A stretch of 8,365 nt of DNA, taken from contig CAMPJV010000104.1 of NCBI GenBank assembly GCA_946886975.1, positions 1 to 8,365 of the forward strand. Direction: 5' to 3'. This document shows positions 6,353-8,365 of the stretch, one piece after another. This DNA comes from an uncultured Taibaiella sp. Its GTDB lineage: Bacteria > Bacteroidota > Bacteroidia > Chitinophagales > Chitinophagaceae. The position numbers and the translations under genes were made by a program. Under the pieces are notes generated by a model. It was not told the origin of the DNA, ran no database searches, and saw only the letters and a list, made by a program, of their open reading frames with translations. Position 1 is the first letter of the stretch. The number at the start of each line of letters is the position of its first letter.

Positions 6353-7399
6353 TTATTTACTTACTGATAATTTCTTCTCTTTGTAATCTTGCTTAATCTT
6401 CAAGATCGGTCCGAAAGGCCCGTACTTGTGTTGTGCCGGTGGTAAGCTGTCTATAAATGGCCCGAACGGATGATCCGGGGGTTTGCTGCTGATGTCAGGC
6501 CAGTCTTCCTTAAACGTCCTGTTCGGACGAGGTTGAGAGTTGATAAATGCTGCGACATCCCAGGCATCTCCAATAGAGAGCTCCCTTCCAAGCTTTGCTG
6601 AGTCAAAGGGCATGTTTTCTTTAATAAAGCCTGCCATCCTGGATAGCCTGTGCAGCCCCGCTGCTGTGGTATAACTATGATCTCCCCAGAGCGGAGGGTA
6701 CTGATAGGTAATAGCATCAGCATTAAGCGTTCCGCCGCCGTCTTTTCCGTGACATCGCTGACATTGGCTTCTATACACGAGCGATCCGTTTGCGGGATCC
6801 GCTGGCCGTTCAAGATACTCCAGCTCCCTGATTCCGGTGCCGGGAGGACTCGCTCCTTTGGGCACCTCATTCCCAAGCCAAGTCATATAACTTAGCATAG
6901 CCTTCATCTCTTTACTGTTGCTGTCAATCGGCTTGCCGTTCAAACTTCTTTCAATGCAGTCGTTCACACGCTTGGTCAGCGTTTCGATGGTGCCGCTTCT
7001 GTGCCTGTAGTTGGGGAACGTGGCCGTCGCCCGCCCATAATTATTGCCCCATGGCCTCGTTCCTGCTTCAAGATGGCAGTTTTGGCAGTTCATCCCATTC
7101 GTTATTCTGGCCACTTTACCCTTCGGTCCCAGGTAGTATGCAGTATTGGAGACAAGCTCGAGGCCATACCTTATCAGATCTCCGCGCTCATCGTCAGGAA
7201 TAGTTGACGTATCCGGAGCTTTCCATATTTCCTCTTCCTTTGATATAGTTTCACCCACCGGCTCCGCAACATGTTCCTTACAGCCTGACAAGATAATGAA
7301 TGCAGTCAGAGCTAATAAATGCCCCTTTAAATACTTTCTAACTCTCACACCGGAAGAATAAACATCCACACTTCTTATCCTGCGAAACAATAGCTGCAT
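6353..7399 (-). CDS. tsdA: TsdA-family diheme cytochrome c lipoprotein (thiosulfate dehydrogenase-like)
   Basis: TsdA enzymes couple two thiosulfates into tetrathionate, releasing two electrons, and some run in reverse. With the ATG 7397-7399 start (AGGAG five bases upstream, inside the preceding gene) the product has 348 residues. A lipoprotein signal ends ILSGC at Cys40. GTG 7346-7348 is an alternative start with tidier signal length. Two heme c sites are present: CQNCH (105-109) and CQRCH (213-217). Cys148 in VNDCIERSLNGKPI matches the unusual cysteine heme-1 ligand of TsdA. Met263 in ENMPF fits the second heme's distal ligand, with Asn before it as I recall for the Campylobacter jejuni enzyme. 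Further signatures are ATFPNYRHRSGT (125-136), LSIGDAWDVAAFINSQPRP (274-292) and a conserved tail, HPFGPF then QHKYGPFGPI (310-332). It overlaps the upstream Tat gene by 25 bp. The direction of reaction and the substrate remain unproven. Confidence 0.88.
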   Translation of the reverse strand: MQLLFRRIRSVDVYSSGVRVRKYLKGHLLALTAFIILSGCKEHVAEPVGETISKEEEIWKAPDTSTIPDDERGDLIRYGLELVSNTAYYLGPKGKVARITNGMNCQNCHLEAGTRPWGNNYGRATATFPNYRHRSGTIETLTKRVNDCIERSLNGKPIDSNSKEMKAMLSYMTWLGNEVPKGASPPGTGIRELEYLERPADPANGSLVYRSQCQRCHGKDGGGTLNADAITYQYPPLWGDHSYTTAAGLHRLSRMAGFIKENMPFDSAKLGRELSIGDAWDVAAFINSQPRPNRTFKEDWPDISSKPPDHPFGPFIDSLPPAQHKYGPFGPILKIKQDYKEKKLSVSK

Positions 7400-8091
7400 C
7401 CGTGCTCCTGCGCCCTGCCTATTGCCCACACACCCGATGGCACTACCTGTACTCCTGGCAGAAGGCCCGCCACCCATTCCTTTTTCATTGCAGCAGCGTC
7501 CGCTTTCATACCCTCAGCCAGCGCTGAGCTGTAAACGGTCATGGCGGTATCGCAAACGCAGAATAGCACGCCTTTTGACTGCAATTCATTTATCCCGATC
7601 TCTACGTTCCCCAGACCTGGCACTTTGAAGTCTCCGGGCTTGGGCATCCAGAACGCATTGCGGACAGCGGCTGATTTGGTTACAGGGTCTTCAACTTTGA
7701 AGACATCACCGAAATTGTATTTCTTCCAGAGGTTGTGATCCATCGCATATGGTATCGCGCTATGTCTCAACACAACCACTATTGTCGTGTCTTTTTCAGG
7801 AGTCCCCGTTGCCATGTTAGTCATCTGGAAGACTTTCGGCCATGCGAATGGGAATACATCATGTGGCTGAGGCACATCAAACACCATCCTGTGTTTCCCT
7901 TTTATATTATTCTTAAACCATGCATCCGCTGCCGACGCATCACTGGTCCCTCTTGTTTCAGGAGCAGCTGCCGCTGCTCCTAACGGAATAGGACCAATGA
8001 TTGAGGAGATTCCTAAAGCTGCTGCACCCGCAGCAATTCGGCCTAAAAAGCTGCGACGGGAAGCCGCCCCTTCTAAAAGTTGTTCTTTCAT
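7375..8091 (-). CDS. Tat-exported protein with DsrE-like C-terminal half
   Basis: A 238-residue protein starting at ATG 8089-8091, which places a twin-arginine signal correctly: SRRSFLG at 11-17, then an Ala/Gly-rich hydrophobic stretch (18-43) ending in AAAAAP. Tat export implies folding, and perhaps cofactor loading, in the cytoplasm. The mature part begins KHRMVFDVPQPHD (66-78) and has a strand DTTIVVVLRHSAIPYAMD (101-118). It then has VLFCVCDTAMTVYSS (175-189), LLPGVQVVPSGVWAIGRAQEHG (210-231) and a CSYC end (232-235). The CDTAM and LPGV-VVPSGV-AQ-G-Y blocks align with CAGTM and VEGV-IVPDGI-GY of the exported DsrE protein two genes on, so I read this as a longer DsrE-like protein. It has four cysteines (178, 180, 232, 235), enough for a disulfide pair or metal site. 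It is first in the cluster. A longer frame from TTG 8284-8286 is open but looks non-coding. No precise function is known to me. Confidence 0.85.
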   Translation of the reverse strand: MKEQLLEGAASRRSFLGRIAAGAAALGISSIIGPIPLGAAAAAPETRGTSDASAADAWFKNNIKGKHRMVFDVPQPHDVFPFAWPKVFQMTNMATGTPEKDTTIVVVLRHSAIPYAMDHNLWKKYNFGDVFKVEDPVTKSAAVRNAFWMPKPGDFKVPGLGNVEIGINELQSKGVLFCVCDTAMTVYSSALAEGMKADAAAMKKEWVAGLLPGVQVVPSGVWAIGRAQEHGCSYCFAG

Positions 8092-8365
8092 AACCGGGAT
8101 CTTTTTATTGTGAGTAAAGAAATGGCACAGTAAACACTCATCTTTACGTAAACTGACTAATCCAGGCTGATCAAGTATCGTGTATTGCTGCTGAACGGGT
8201 CCTTTCAAAAACGACTCCGCGCACTGTTTCCCTTTAGTGTGCAAATTCAAATTCCTATTCCGAAACTTATGTCGTGAAGCGGACAAATCTCTGGAAATAT
8301 TTTGCAGCCGGAATGATCACCCGCCTGGCTGATCTGTACTTTCACAGAATTGCTTTTTATTAAAA
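8092..8365. other. Upstream region of the sulfur cluster, to the window edge
   Basis: No convincing gene is seen here. The minus-strand frame of the Tat gene stays open to about 8318 but has no good start, and its sequence is unlike the downstream protein. A 29-codon plus-strand frame from GTG 8274 is too short to support. No complete TTTG/TAnnTTTG promoter was found, although transcription of the cluster must begin here or beyond the edge. Confidence 0.4.
8113..8153. promoter_or_regulatory. Repeated TTTAC motifs upstream of the sulfur cluster
   Basis: On the minus strand TTTAC occurs three times with 16- and 18-base steps (inside 8113-8118, 8129-8135 and 8148-8153), and the outermost copy is a 10-bp palindrome, TTTACGTAAA (8143-8152). 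They lie about 22-61 bases ahead of the first gene of the cluster, where a regulator would bind. No known regulator consensus or full promoter is recognised, so this is tentative. Confidence 0.25.

Noticed and set aside
7400..7477. Longer N-terminus for the TsdA-like protein
   Set aside because: It would overlap the upstream gene by about 100 bases and place 65 residues ahead of the lipobox. ATG 7399 with AGGAG or GTG 7348 fits better.
8092..8286. N-terminal extension of the Tat protein, including a CLLCH heme-like motif
   Set aside because: The start would be a TTG with no ribosome site, and the extension would bury the Tat signal about 75 residues inside the protein. The CxxCH is therefore most likely coincidence.
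8274..8363. 29-codon plus-strand frame at the right edge
   Set aside because: It is very short, starts with GTG, has no ribosome site, and has no recognisable content.

Overview
The window looks like a chromosomal stretch from a Bacteroidota bacterium, probably a soil or freshwater Chitinophagaceae- or Cytophagales-type organism. This is an inference. It rests on weak or absent Shine-Dalgarno sequences, candidate promoters of the TTTG / TAnnTTTG type, and a lipoprotein and exported DsrE proteins of a style common in that phylum. No rRNA, tRNA, CRISPR array, insertion sequence or phage gene is visible.

Left part (1-2055, all on the minus strand): the N-terminal 426 residues of a trehalose-6-phosphate synthase (otsA) run off the left edge. 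Its start codon overlaps the stop of an unrecognised 111-residue helical protein in an ATGA arrangement, so the two are probably translationally coupled. Upstream lies a 128-residue protein with a signal peptide and no recognised function.

Middle (2056-5519): a spacer of about 300 bp with two inverted repeats separates the minus-strand genes from a plus-strand pair. That pair is a coiled-coil lipoprotein followed 8 bp later by a 719-residue CPA2/Kef-type cation:proton antiporter with a long cytosolic tail resembling two universal-stress-protein domains. The antiporter ends convergently against a small exported or membrane-anchored protein on the minus strand.

Right part (5520-8365, minus strand): a gene-poor stretch contains what looks like the decayed core of a NarL-type sensor histidine kinase. 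Next to it is a three-gene cluster, read from right to left: a Tat-exported protein with a DsrE-like C-terminal half, a diheme cytochrome c lipoprotein of the thiosulfate dehydrogenase (TsdA) family, and a small Sec-exported DsrE-family protein. The first two overlap and the third follows after 26 bp. A TsdA-type cytochrome placed between two exported, cysteine-bearing DsrE-like proteins suggests an envelope-located sulfur-compound redox module in which the DsrE proteins could bind or pass on sulfane sulfur. This is the most interesting system in the window. Its substrate is not shown by the sequence.
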